64,000 nucleotides of DNA from G963691835 sp963691835 (GTDB taxonomy: Bacteria > Pseudomonadota > Alphaproteobacteria > Thalassobaculales > Thalassobaculaceae): NCBI GenBank assembly GCA_963691835.1, contig OY829383.1, positions 5,394,001 to 5,458,000 on the forward strand, in the 5' to 3' direction. This document shows, one piece after another, positions 8,965 through 17,646 of the stretch. The notes beneath the pieces were generated by a model, which saw only the letters and a program-made list of their open reading frames with translations, searched no databases and had not been told where the DNA came from. Both the position numbers and the translations under genes were made by a program. The first letter of the stretch is position 1. The number at the start of each line of letters is the position of its first letter.

Positions 8965-10671
8965 TCACTCGACACGCCACTCCTCAATCCAAAGCGTCGT
9001 CGTGTATTGGTGTCCAGTTGGCTCAATTCCCTTTAACCAACTCGGCACAATGAACGGCTGCGCCCGGAAATAGAGGGGCAGCACCGGCAGATCCGAGGCG
9101 TAGTACCTTTGAAGGTCCCCAAACATCGACTTCCGCTCATCCGGATCCAACTCGACCTCGATGGCATCCAGCAGGTCGTCGACCGCCGGGTTGCTGTAAC
9201 CGGTCGCATTCTGGCCGGACCAGTTGTTCGCCTCGGTCGGGATGTAGTCGGAATGCAGGACCGTCTTCGGCACACGTTCCGGCGAGGATAGCCAGGCAAA
9301 CATGGCCAGCCCCGTGAACTTGCGTTTGCGCACCGTCTCCCCGAAGAAGACCCGCGCGGGCTCGTTCCGGATGCGGACATCAATCCCCACCCGCTTCCAG
9401 TAGCTTTGCAGGACCTGCTGCACCAACTCCCGCGCCCTGTTACCGGCCGTGGTCATGATCTCCAAGGCCAGCGGCTCACCGGCCGCATTGTGGCGGATGC
9501 CGCGCTTACGCTCCGTCCACCCGGCCTCGTCCAGGAGCTTGTTCGCGGCGTCCGGGTCGAACGGATACTTGGGCACGTCGTCGGTATGAATCCGGTCGAG
9601 CGGGTGAACGTTGGTGTCCGCAACACCTTGTTTGCCACCGAATAGCTTCTCGCTGATGGCCGCCCGGTCGAGCGCGTGGAGCAAGGCGCGACGCACGCGC
9701 ACATCCGACAAAATGGGATTGTCGAGGTTCAGGTCGATGTGCTCGTAGACCAGTCCCTGCACGTACTCGATATCGAACTTGCCCCCGTGCCGTTTCTCGA
9801 AAGCGAGGGCCTGATCCAACGTCAGGCCCATCTCACCGGCGATGTAGTCGATGGCGCCCGAGAGGAGGTTCGCCTCAAGCGCCGTTGTCTTCTCGATAGT
9901 GCGTACGACGATCTCGTCGAACGCAGGGGCCTTGCCCTTCCAGGTTTCGTTCCGGGTCAGCACCACATGGCTGCCCTTTTCGATCTCCTTAAGCCGGTAA
10001 GGTCCATTCCAAAGACCGGGGTTGGTCGGGTCGGTCTCGTAAAGGCTCTGCAAGCGATACTCACGCGGATCCTGGAACCGGTCCCGTTCCAGATGGGCCG
10101 GCAAGGGCGTGAACGCGCCACTCAAGCTGTACCGGTAGGCGACCTTCTCCTCGACAACGATGAACGTCTTGGCGTCCACGACTTCAATGTCGATGATTTC
10201 CTCGAACGATTTCTGGCTGGCGACCCCGCTCTCCGGATGTCGCCCGACCTCCCACGCAAACACCACATCGGCCGTAGTGACCGGCGTACCGTCGCCCCAA
10301 AAGAGGTCATCCTTGAGGGTGTAGGTGGTCCGGACACCCGTATTGCCGGCCGGAACGTCAGTTTTAGGATCCCTAACCGTCCAAGTCTCCGCCCGGCCAT
10401 TCTCGAAAGTCGGCAGTTCCGTGCACAGCATGCATCGGTCCAACCAGTCCTTACCAACGATCGCCGTGGGCCGAACCATGGCCGCCAGCACATAAGACTT
10501 TGCCAGCATCGATCCGATGTAGGGGTTCAGCGTCGCCGGGAACTGCGTCATACCGATGACGAGGCGTTTGCGGTCCTGCGCATCCGCACGATTCGCATCA
10601 CCCATCGGCCCGAGCAACAGCAGTCCAAACACCGCCGCCAAGACCAAGACCCGTCGCCCGAAAGCCCTCAT
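8965..10671 (-). CDS. ABC transporter periplasmic solute-binding protein, family 5 (peptide type)
   Basis: Start taken at ATG 10671, preceded by GGAGG at eight bases; a GTG 21 bases upstream is less likely. The 568-residue protein has a Sec signal (basic MRAFGRR, hydrophobic core, likely cleavage after ADA). The mature part has SBP_bac_5 features: a TLNPYIGSM-like opening, TYTLKDDLFWGDGTPVTTADVVFAWE near residue 120, LNLDNPILSDVRVRRALLHALDR near 315 and NKLLDEAGW near 375. The family binds peptides or other amphipathic solutes in the periplasm and delivers them to DppB/C-type permeases, both encoded just downstream. The ligand is unknown. Confidence 0.92.
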   Translation of the reverse strand: MRAFGRRVLVLAAVFGLLLLGPMGDANRADAQDRKRLVIGMTQFPATLNPYIGSMLAKSYVLAAMVRPTAIVGKDWLDRCMLCTELPTFENGRAETWTVRDPKTDVPAGNTGVRTTYTLKDDLFWGDGTPVTTADVVFAWEVGRHPESGVASQKSFEEIIDIEVVDAKTFIVVEEKVAYRYSLSGAFTPLPAHLERDRFQDPREYRLQSLYETDPTNPGLWNGPYRLKEIEKGSHVVLTRNETWKGKAPAFDEIVVRTIEKTTALEANLLSGAIDYIAGEMGLTLDQALAFEKRHGGKFDIEYVQGLVYEHIDLNLDNPILSDVRVRRALLHALDRAAISEKLFGGKQGVADTNVHPLDRIHTDDVPKYPFDPDAANKLLDEAGWTERKRGIRHNAAGEPLALEIMTTAGNRARELVQQVLQSYWKRVGIDVRIRNEPARVFFGETVRKRKFTGLAMFAWLSSPERVPKTVLHSDYIPTEANNWSGQNATGYSNPAVDDLLDAIEVELDPDERKSMFGDLQRYYASDLPVLPLYFRAQPFIVPSWLKGIEPTGHQYTTTLWIEEWRVE

Positions 10672-10701
10672 GCCGTCGTCCTCCGCCAACACAACCGCAG
10701 A

Positions 10702-11325
10702 CTAGGTCAAAGGTATGTCGCCAACGTGTTCCTTGAAGGCCGGGCGAGCGGCAATTCGTGCGAACCAACCCTCCATGTTCGGGGTCGACGGCCGGTCATC
10801 AACCAAGGACAGATAACGATAGATTTGAATGGCGACTGGAATGTCGGCCATGGTGAGACTGCTACCCATCAGAAAGTCCCGGCCGGTCAGTCGCTTCTCA
10901 AGAATTGCGGCAACCGGCACCATGTCTTGGATGGCTTGGTTGATGACCGCGTGGTTCCGTTCGGCCTCGGGGGTCCGGACCAGGCCCCAGAAGATCGGCG
11001 TCATCAAGGGCAGAACCGTGGTCTGCTGCCAGTCCATCCAACGATCCGCGTCCGCGTATGTCTTCGGATCTGTCGGGGCGAGAGTGTCACGACCGTGGAG
11101 CCCGGCGAGATAGCGAACAATCGCGTTCGATTCCCAAAGAACAAAGCCGTCGTCAATGATCGTCGGAACCCGCGAGTTCGGGTTCATCTCAAGATAGTCC
11201 GGGTCCTTCGTGCGACCGAACGATCCTCCGACATCCTCCCGATCGAACGGCAACGACATCTCGCCGCAAGCCCAGGTCACCTTCTGCACATTGGCCGAGT
11301 TGGCGCGGCCCAGGATTTTAAGCAT
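10702..11325 (-). CDS. glutathione S-transferase family protein
   Basis: A 207-residue cytosolic GST with an N-terminal thioredoxin-like domain (MLKILGRANSANVQKVTWAC, then NPNSRVPTIIDDGFVLWESNAIVRYLAG, whose VPT and ESNAI bind glutathione) and an all-helical C-terminal domain from about residue 88. The position usually held by the catalytic Ser/Tyr/Cys is in RANSANVQK, so a Ser is the likely activating residue. It lies 18 bases downstream of pyrE and 30 bases upstream of the peptide-binding-protein gene, in a compact leftward run. Typical roles are detoxification or thiol transfer; its own substrate is not clear. Confidence 0.9.
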   Translation of the reverse strand: MLKILGRANSANVQKVTWACGEMSLPFDREDVGGSFGRTKDPDYLEMNPNSRVPTIIDDGFVLWESNAIVRYLAGLHGRDTLAPTDPKTYADADRWMDWQQTTVLPLMTPIFWGLVRTPEAERNHAVINQAIQDMVPVAAILEKRLTGRDFLMGSSLTMADIPVAIQIYRYLSLVDDRPSTPNMEGWFARIAARPAFKEHVGDIPLT

Positions 11326-11343
11326 TTTTACTCTCCGATTACG

Positions 11344-12042
11344 TCATCCGGCCTCGGCGGACTCTCCGAAACCGGCACGATCCGCCCATCCGTCCGGGTC
11401 ATCCAGGAAGGAGCGGACCTGACCGATCTGTTCTTCCGTGTAACCACGCTTGGCCGCGACGGAGAGAACGTCCCACCATGTACACAGCCCGTGGAGAGAG
11501 ATCCCCATATCCGAAAGCCGTTTGGTGCCTTCTGGAAAGCTGCCGTAGTGAAACACCACAAAGCAGTGTGCGACCTCAGCACCGGCTTCTCGCAATCCTT
11601 CGACAAAGCCGATCTTGCTACCACCGTCGGTCGCCAGATCCTCAACCAACAGAACCCGTGCCCCCTCGGGGAACGTCCCCTCGATCCGGGCATTGCGCCC
11701 GAAACCCTTGGGCTTCTTTCTGACGTAAAGCATCGGAAGGCCAAGGCGGTCGGCAATCCAGGCCGCGAACGGGATGCCGGCGGTCTCACCACCCGCAACA
11801 GCGTCGAAAGCTTCCACGCCGGCCGTCGCCTCGAGCATCTCAACCCCAAGCTCCATCAGCCTGGACCGCGCACGGGGGAAGGAGATGATCTTGCGGCAGT
11901 CCACATAAACCGGGCTCTTGCGGCCGGACGTGAATGTGAAGGGCTCCTCCGGCCGGATGTGAACCGCCTCGATCTCAAGCAGAATGCCCGCGGCAATCTC
12001 TGCCGGCGTCTGACGAAAATCTGGTGAGATCGTTCCGCTCAT
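11344..12042 (-). CDS. pyrE: orotate phosphoribosyltransferase
   Basis: Start set at ATG 12042, which has GGAGGA five bases upstream; the 51-codon upstream extension of the frame is Arg-rich and lacks a start signal. The 232-residue enzyme carries the orotate/phosphate region FTFTSGRKSPVYVDCRKI (36-52), GGETAGIPFA (84-93), YVRKKPKGFGRNARIEG (107-122) and the PRPP-binding motif VLLVEDLATDGGSK (130-143). It makes OMP from orotate and PRPP in pyrimidine synthesis. It faces the radical SAM gene divergently across a 245-base gap. Confidence 0.96.
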   Translation of the reverse strand: MSGTISPDFRQTPAEIAAGILLEIEAVHIRPEEPFTFTSGRKSPVYVDCRKIISFPRARSRLMELGVEMLEATAGVEAFDAVAGGETAGIPFAAWIADRLGLPMLYVRKKPKGFGRNARIEGTFPEGARVLLVEDLATDGGSKIGFVEGLREAGAEVAHCFVVFHYGSFPEGTKRLSDMGISLHGLCTWWDVLSVAAKRGYTEEQIGQVRSFLDDPDGWADRAGFGESAEAG

Positions 12043-12208
12043 ACTGTCCTCCGAGGTCTGCACCCTTCTAGACGCCCGTCTGCGGCGGGACAACTCCCGA
12101 CACCTGCGATAGAGCTTGGAAGCAGGATCTCCGCCTTGGCATGCGCGTTGCTTGACCTCTTGAAGCGAAACCAGAGAGCTCACCCAATCGCACAAATCGG
12201 CCGAATCC

Positions 12209-12237
12209 TTGAGTTGATAGGCAAACTGACCTATGAT
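12209..12237 (+). promoter_or_regulatory. sigma-70-type promoter for the radical SAM gene
   Basis: A -35 TTGAGT (12209-12214) and -10 TATGAT (12232-12237) are separated by exactly 17 bases, about 50 bases before the ATG at 12288. The rest of the 12043-12287 gap shows no other clear element; I see no cobalamin riboswitch-like B12 box there. The transcription start would fall near 12244. Confidence 0.6.
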
Positions 12238-12287
12238 TCCGGACGGTCGTAGTAAGCGGCTGCAGGAGAAGGGACTAGAACGGGACC

Positions 12288-14378
12288 ATGACTACGTCTT
12301 TAGACTTGGCCTTTGTCGATTTGACCCATACAGGCCAAGGCGTCCAAGCGAACAACACCCCGTTATCGGTTGGATTTATTGCCGCCGCCGCGAAAGCGCG
12401 GTTTGGTGATAGCGTATCGATTCGTCTGTTCAAGTATCCGGAGGCGCTGAGCGACTACCTCGCCACGACGACACCGGATTTGATCGCTTTCTCCAACTAC
12501 ATGTGGAACGAGAACCTCCATCGGTTCTATGCGAGCCAGATCAAGACGCATTCTCCAGACACGATCACGGTCTTCGGCGGCCCCAACTATCCGATCGATC
12601 TGGATGAACAGGCCGAGTATCTCCGCGGCCGGACGGATATCGATTTCTACGTCGATGGTGAGGGCGAAACGCCTTTTGTCGAGCTTCTGTCCGCCCTCAT
12701 CGATGCGGATATGGACGCCTCGAGCTTCAAAGCAACGCGGGTAGAGCTGGACAACATCCACTACTACGACGGAGACACCTTCGTCGCCGGTCCGCTCCAA
12801 GCACGAATCAAGATTCTGGATGAGGCCCTGCCCTCCCCCTACCTCACCGGATTAATGGACGAATTCCTGGACGAGACGCTGTCACCAATCGTCCAGACCT
12901 CCCGCGGCTGTCCCTATAGCTGCGCGTTCTGTCACGACGGCATTTCCTACATGACGAAAACGAAACGCTTCAGCCAGGAGCGGATCGACGAGGAACTCCG
13001 CTACATCGCCGATCGATCAACGGTGCCCACGCTAACGGTGGCGGACCTCAATTGGGGCATGTTCCCCGGCGACATCGACACCGCCAAGCTTCTCGCCGGG
13101 TTCCGGGAGGATCGGGGCTGGCCGCGCTTCATCGCGTCGGCCACAGCCAAGAACCAGAAGAAGCGCGTCATCGAGATGGCCGAGATTCTTGGCGACGCCA
13201 TGCATCTCGGCGCGTCCATCCAGTCCACAGACGAAGGCGTGCTAAAGAACATCAAGCGCAGCAATATTGAGATCTCCGCCATCGTGCAAATGGCGCAACT
13301 GGCAGAGGGCAACAGTTCGACCTTTACGGAGATCATTCTCGGGTTGCCGGGCGACACCAAAGAGAAGCATGTGAAGTCGGTGACCGACATGCTGGATACC
13401 GGCATTCAGGACATCCGGACGTTCCAATTCATCCTCCTGCCGGGAACCGAAGGGGCGAACAATGACAGCCGGGACTCATATGAGTACGTGACCCGGCACC
13501 GCGTCCTGCCACGGTGCTTCGGCGAATACACGGTCTACGGCAACCCCGAGCCAATCGCGGAGATCCACGAGATCTGCGTCGCCAACAACACACTGTCGTT
13601 CGATGATTATCTCGAGTGCCGGCGTTTGAATCTGTCGCTGTCGATCTTCAATAACGGCAATATCTTCGACGACCTGTTCAACGTGGCGGGTGCGCTGGGA
13701 ATCGCCCGGTCCGAATTCATCATGCGCATCCACGAGAACGCACAGGCGGCGGACGGCAAGATCCGCGAGATCTATGAAGGGTTCATCGAGGACGAATTGA
13801 AGAACCTCTGGGACGACAAGGACCGGCTGTCCGACTTCGTCCACAACCCCAAGAACATTCACCGCTATCTCGTGGGCGAGTATGGCTCGAACCAGATCTT
13901 CCGGTTCCGTGCCGAGGCCATCTTCCTCGCGCTGGATGAGGTCGTTGCCGTCGTGTCCGGTACCCTAAAGAGCCTTCTGAAAGAGCGAGGGGTGTTGGAT
14001 GCTGATCTGTCTGCCTTCATCGGGGACTACGAACGGCTCTTCCTGGCGGAGAAGAGCGATCTGACCGATGTGGACAAGCAGATCGACATCTCCTCCCGCT
14101 TCGACTTCCGGAGCCTCGAAAGCGTCAAGTACCACCGGGACCCGCGGACGCTGATGACGGACGACGAGGTGACCTTCACCATCGGCCACACCGAGTACCA
14201 GAAAGAAGTGAAGCGGAACTACTTCGCGGGCTTCGGTACGGACATCAGCGGCCTCACCTACTTCATCCACCGAAATCCCGCGCGGTTGCTGTACCGGGAA
14301 ATCGTCGCGGTGGAGTCCGTGGCCGTTCTGGACAACGCCAAAAGCGGCGCCACACCGGAGATCGTGGCAGCGGAGTAG
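12288..14378 (+). CDS. cobalamin-binding-type radical SAM protein
   Basis: A 696-residue enzyme. Residues 1-135 form a B12-binding-like Rossmann domain (PDLIAFSNYMWNE, VFGGPNYP, DFYVDGEGETPFVELL), although the classical DxHxxG base-off motif is not clearly present. The radical SAM core starts with the iron-sulfur motif CPYSCAFC (C208, C212, C215) and continues through LGASIQSTDEGVLKNIKRSN and IILGLPGDTKE near residue 350. The last 250 residues are an unassigned, mostly helical region ending in AVLDNAKSGATPEI. Such proteins perform methylations or rearrangements of unactivated carbons. It has its own promoter and faces pyrE; dioxygenase and methyltransferase genes lie 6-9 kb away. Confidence 0.85.
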   Translation: MTTSLDLAFVDLTHTGQGVQANNTPLSVGFIAAAAKARFGDSVSIRLFKYPEALSDYLATTTPDLIAFSNYMWNENLHRFYASQIKTHSPDTITVFGGPNYPIDLDEQAEYLRGRTDIDFYVDGEGETPFVELLSALIDADMDASSFKATRVELDNIHYYDGDTFVAGPLQARIKILDEALPSPYLTGLMDEFLDETLSPIVQTSRGCPYSCAFCHDGISYMTKTKRFSQERIDEELRYIADRSTVPTLTVADLNWGMFPGDIDTAKLLAGFREDRGWPRFIASATAKNQKKRVIEMAEILGDAMHLGASIQSTDEGVLKNIKRSNIEISAIVQMAQLAEGNSSTFTEIILGLPGDTKEKHVKSVTDMLDTGIQDIRTFQFILLPGTEGANNDSRDSYEYVTRHRVLPRCFGEYTVYGNPEPIAEIHEICVANNTLSFDDYLECRRLNLSLSIFNNGNIFDDLFNVAGALGIARSEFIMRIHENAQAADGKIREIYEGFIEDELKNLWDDKDRLSDFVHNPKNIHRYLVGEYGSNQIFRFRAEAIFLALDEVVAVVSGTLKSLLKERGVLDADLSAFIGDYERLFLAEKSDLTDVDKQIDISSRFDFRSLESVKYHRDPRTLMTDDEVTFTIGHTEYQKEVKRNYFAGFGTDISGLTYFIHRNPARLLYREIVAVESVAVLDNAKSGATPEIVAAE

Positions 14379-14382
14379 CCTG

Positions 14383-15552
14383 CTACCGGTTCGCCGACCA
14401 AACCTGTTTGTAGAGATCGACAATCTCCGCGTGCTCCGGCACCCGGGGATTGTTGCCGTGGCTACCGGACGCGATGCACTGGCTTGCCATGGTGTCCAAC
14501 ACCCCCATGAACGCGTCCTCCGCGATGCCGAAGCCGGCGGGGGTTGGAACCTCCAAGTCCTCGTTCAGTTTGTACAGCTCGTCCAAGAGTTTCGCTGCGG
14601 CGGCCTCGTCACCGTCGCCCGCCGTTGCCACGCCGATCAGGCGCCCGGCCTCCGCATACCGGTCCATTGCCTCGCCGAGGGAAAACTTGGTGATGGTCGG
14701 CAGAAGCATTGCGTTCGACAGACCGTGCGGCACATGGAAGTGGGCCCCGATCGGACGGCTCATGCCGTGGACCAACGCCACGGACGCATTGGAGAACGCA
14801 ATCCCAGCCTGAGTGGCGCCGAGCATCATGGCTTCCCGTGCCGCCCGGTTGTCGGGCTCAAAGCAGGCGGTCCGCAGATTGGCCCCGATGCCCCGCATCG
14901 CCGCAACGGCCATGGAGTCGGAGTACGGATTGCGCTTTCTGCTGACGAAAGCCTCAAGCGCGTGGGTGAAACTGTCGATGCCCGTATCGGCCGTCAGACG
15001 AAACGGTTTCTTCATGGTGAGTTCGAAGTCGACGATCGCCGCGTCCGCCTGGGCGCCCAGACACATGATCAGCATCTTCTCGTCGGTCTCCACATCCGTG
15101 ATGACCGTGGCCCGAGTGACCTCGGACCCCGTACCGGCCGTCGTCGGAATGCAAATCAACGGAACGGCGGAGGTGTCCTCGCCATTGGGGACCTTGTAGT
15201 CCCGCATGACGCCACCGTGGGCCGCGAGGATGTTCATCGCTTTCGCTGTATCCATGGGCGAGCCGCCGCCGAACCCGATCATGCCGTCGAAGTCGCCGTC
15301 TTTCAGTGCTGTGACCCCAGCCTCGACGACCGTGGTTGTGGGATCGGGAACCGTCTCCGAGAAAACATCGTAGGCGACGCCGGCGGACGATAATGGGTCC
15401 GTCAAGGCTGAGATCATGCCCGACGACATCATGAAAGGGTCTGTCACAATCAGGGGTTTCGTGACACCGAGTCGCCCCATGACCGTAGCGATTTCCGCGA
15501 TGACGCCGCCACCAATCGACATGACCCGTGGGCCGAAAATCATCGCTGCCAT
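14383..15552 (-). CDS. iron-containing alcohol dehydrogenase
   Basis: Start set at ATG 15552, which has GGAGGA eight bases upstream and gives 389 residues, the normal family length; the frame runs 113 codons further upstream without family similarity. NAD-binding GGGSPMD is at residues 95-101 and PTTAGTGSE at 136-144. Metal ligands are predicted at D193 and H197 (GIDSFTH), H262 (VHGM) and H276 (VPHG). The family oxidises or reduces short alcohols, aldehydes or L-threonine; the substrate is unassigned. It converges on the radical SAM gene with only four bases between stops. Confidence 0.93.
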   Translation of the reverse strand: MAAMIFGPRVMSIGGGVIAEIATVMGRLGVTKPLIVTDPFMMSSGMISALTDPLSSAGVAYDVFSETVPDPTTTVVEAGVTALKDGDFDGMIGFGGGSPMDTAKAMNILAAHGGVMRDYKVPNGEDTSAVPLICIPTTAGTGSEVTRATVITDVETDEKMLIMCLGAQADAAIVDFELTMKKPFRLTADTGIDSFTHALEAFVSRKRNPYSDSMAVAAMRGIGANLRTACFEPDNRAAREAMMLGATQAGIAFSNASVALVHGMSRPIGAHFHVPHGLSNAMLLPTITKFSLGEAMDRYAEAGRLIGVATAGDGDEAAAAKLLDELYKLNEDLEVPTPAGFGIAEDAFMGVLDTMASQCIASGSHGNNPRVPEHAEIVDLYKQVWSANR

Positions 15553-15726
15553 CGCCTTGCTCCTCCCCGCCGCGTCCCGCTCGCGCTGCTTGTTCGGGAC
15601 CATACAAAGCGGACGCCCGTCGAACAACCGGCCCGGCTTCGTCCCCGACACAGGATTTTCATCGGAATCATGGTATCTTAGCGACAGAATAGGGCTATTC
15701 GGGCACAGAAAGGAAAAGCACCACGT

Positions 15727-17616
15727 ATGGAGATTCTGGACGAAGCCGTAATCTTCCTGGTTGCTGCCGTGATCGCGGTCCCGATCTTCACGCGGCTCGG
15801 CCTCGGCTCCATCCTCGGATATCTGCTGGCGGGGCTGATCATTGGGCCCTATGCGGCGGGTCTCGTCCACGACCCGGAGGCGATCCTCCACTTCGCCGAG
15901 TTTGGTGTCGTCCTGCTCCTGTTCCTCATCGGATTGGAGTTGCAGCCCTCACGCCTCATCAGCCTTCGGCGCCCCGTATTCGGTATGGGCGGCGCGCAGG
16001 TTGCCATCACCGCAGCCGCCATCGCTGCGGCCCTCGTCTTCATGGGGGTTGAGTTGCGGGCCGCGATTGTGACGGGCCTCGCCCTTGGTCTGTCGTCAAC
16101 GGCCATTGCGGTCCAAATGCTGTCGGAGCGTCATCAGCTCCGCTCCCGGCATGGCCGCGTCGCGTTCTCCATACTTTTGTTCCAGGACATGGCGGTTATC
16201 CCGCTGCTCGCTGTGATCCCACTGCTCTCCGTCGCCGAAGGTATGGAGAGGATGAGCGTCGACTGGATGCAGATCGGCGTAGCCGTGGTGGCCGTGGGCG
16301 GCATCATGCTCGCGGGCCGGTTCCTGGTGAAACCGTTTCTCGCCTATGTGACCAAACTCCACATCCATGAAATCTTCACCGCATCCGCCCTTCTGGTCGT
16401 GATCGGCACTGCGGTCTTGATGGATGCGGTTGGGCTGTCCATGGCACTCGGCGCTTTCCTGGCGGGTGTCATCCTTTCGGAATCCGAGTACAGGCACGCG
16501 CTTGAGGCAGACATCGAGCCGTTCAAGGGCCTGTTGATGGGCCTGTTCTTCATCGCCGTTGGCATGTCCGTCGATCTGCCGCTGCTGATCGCGGAACCAC
16601 TCTGGATCGCAACTGCCGTGGTCGGGTTGTTCGCGCTTAAGGCATCCATCCTGTTCATCATCGGACGCCTGGCCCGGCTCGACCGGTCGAACGCCGTTCG
16701 TCTTGCGGTGAGCCTGGGCCAGGGTGGGGAGTTCGCTTTCGTGCTTCTGGGCGCGGCCGCGATGAGTGGCGTTGTCTCCGATCCGTGGCGAGACCGGATC
16801 ATCCTGGTCGTCGCCGCATCAATGATCCTGACCCCTATCCTGTACGCCCTCGTGGAGTGGGTTATCGCCCACCTTCCGAAACCAGCCGTGGCACCCGAGT
16901 ACGATCGGATCGAGAACGAGGGCAGCCGGGTGATCATCGCTGGCTTCGGCCGGACGGGGCAAATCGTCGGCCGGACGTTCCGGATGCGCGGCATTCCCTT
17001 CACGGCCCTCGACAACAACTTCGAACAGATCGACGTGGTGCGGCGGTTCGGCAACAAGATCTACTACGGCGATCCCACCCGGCTGTCGGTACTCCGAGCG
17101 GCCGGGGCGGGATCGGCGGATGTCCTGGTTCTGACTGTGGATGACGTTTCCTCATCGATCACAGTCGTTGAGCTGGTTCGTCAGAACTTCCCGAACCTGA
17201 AGATCTACGCGCGCGCCTACGACCGGAACCACGCCTACGCGTTGCTGGAACGGGGTGTGGACCGGGTTGTGCGGGAAACGTTCGACGGCAGCCTGGAGAT
17301 CGCCCGTCATGCGCTGCAGGGCGCTGGGATCGCGGCACCCGAGGCACGGGAGTTGGTGGACCAGTTCCGGGAACACGACGAGAAGCTGCTCCGCGATCAG
17401 GTCCAGATCGCTGAGGACGAACACGCCCTCATCGAGAGTGCACGGGAGGCGGCCATGCATCTCGAAGGGCTGTTCAAACAGGACCGGGATGATTCCGAAG
17501 AGACATCGAAGCCCGTTGTCAGTCCGGCCAATTCCGACGCCGCAGTAGCGGACCACGGCTCCGAAACCGCGAATGGCGATGCCTCATCGTCGGAGCCCGA
17601 GCGCCAGTCGGCCTGA
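15727..17616 (+). CDS. Kef-type monovalent cation:proton antiporter (CPA2 family) with TrkA-N domain
   Basis: A 629-residue membrane protein. About the first 380 residues form a CPA2 antiporter domain of roughly 12 helices (LGLGSILGYLLAGLIIGPYAAG, FGVVLLLFLIGLELQPSRL, LGLSSTAIAVQML). From about residue 398 there is a cytosolic RCK/TrkA-N domain with the NAD loop IIAGFGRTGQIVG and YGDPTRLSVLRAAGA. The C-terminal 90 residues are acidic and low-complexity. KefB/C relatives export K+ in exchange for H+ and are gated by glutathione adducts; whether this one is glutathione-gated is unknown. AAAGGA lies 12 bases before the ATG. Confidence 0.92.
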   Translation: MEILDEAVIFLVAAVIAVPIFTRLGLGSILGYLLAGLIIGPYAAGLVHDPEAILHFAEFGVVLLLFLIGLELQPSRLISLRRPVFGMGGAQVAITAAAIAAALVFMGVELRAAIVTGLALGLSSTAIAVQMLSERHQLRSRHGRVAFSILLFQDMAVIPLLAVIPLLSVAEGMERMSVDWMQIGVAVVAVGGIMLAGRFLVKPFLAYVTKLHIHEIFTASALLVVIGTAVLMDAVGLSMALGAFLAGVILSESEYRHALEADIEPFKGLLMGLFFIAVGMSVDLPLLIAEPLWIATAVVGLFALKASILFIIGRLARLDRSNAVRLAVSLGQGGEFAFVLLGAAAMSGVVSDPWRDRIILVVAASMILTPILYALVEWVIAHLPKPAVAPEYDRIENEGSRVIIAGFGRTGQIVGRTFRMRGIPFTALDNNFEQIDVVRRFGNKIYYGDPTRLSVLRAAGAGSADVLVLTVDDVSSSITVVELVRQNFPNLKIYARAYDRNHAYALLERGVDRVVRETFDGSLEIARHALQGAGIAAPEARELVDQFREHDEKLLRDQVQIAEDEHALIESAREAAMHLEGLFKQDRDDSEETSKPVVSPANSDAAVADHGSETANGDASSSEPERQSA

Positions 17617-17646
17617 CGCATGTGCCCGGCGGCACCTCGCCTCCGT

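Noticed and set aside
9676..12027. 783-codon plus-strand frame opposite the peptide-binding protein, GST and pyrE
   Set aside because: Antisense to three well-supported genes; no similarity to any protein family.
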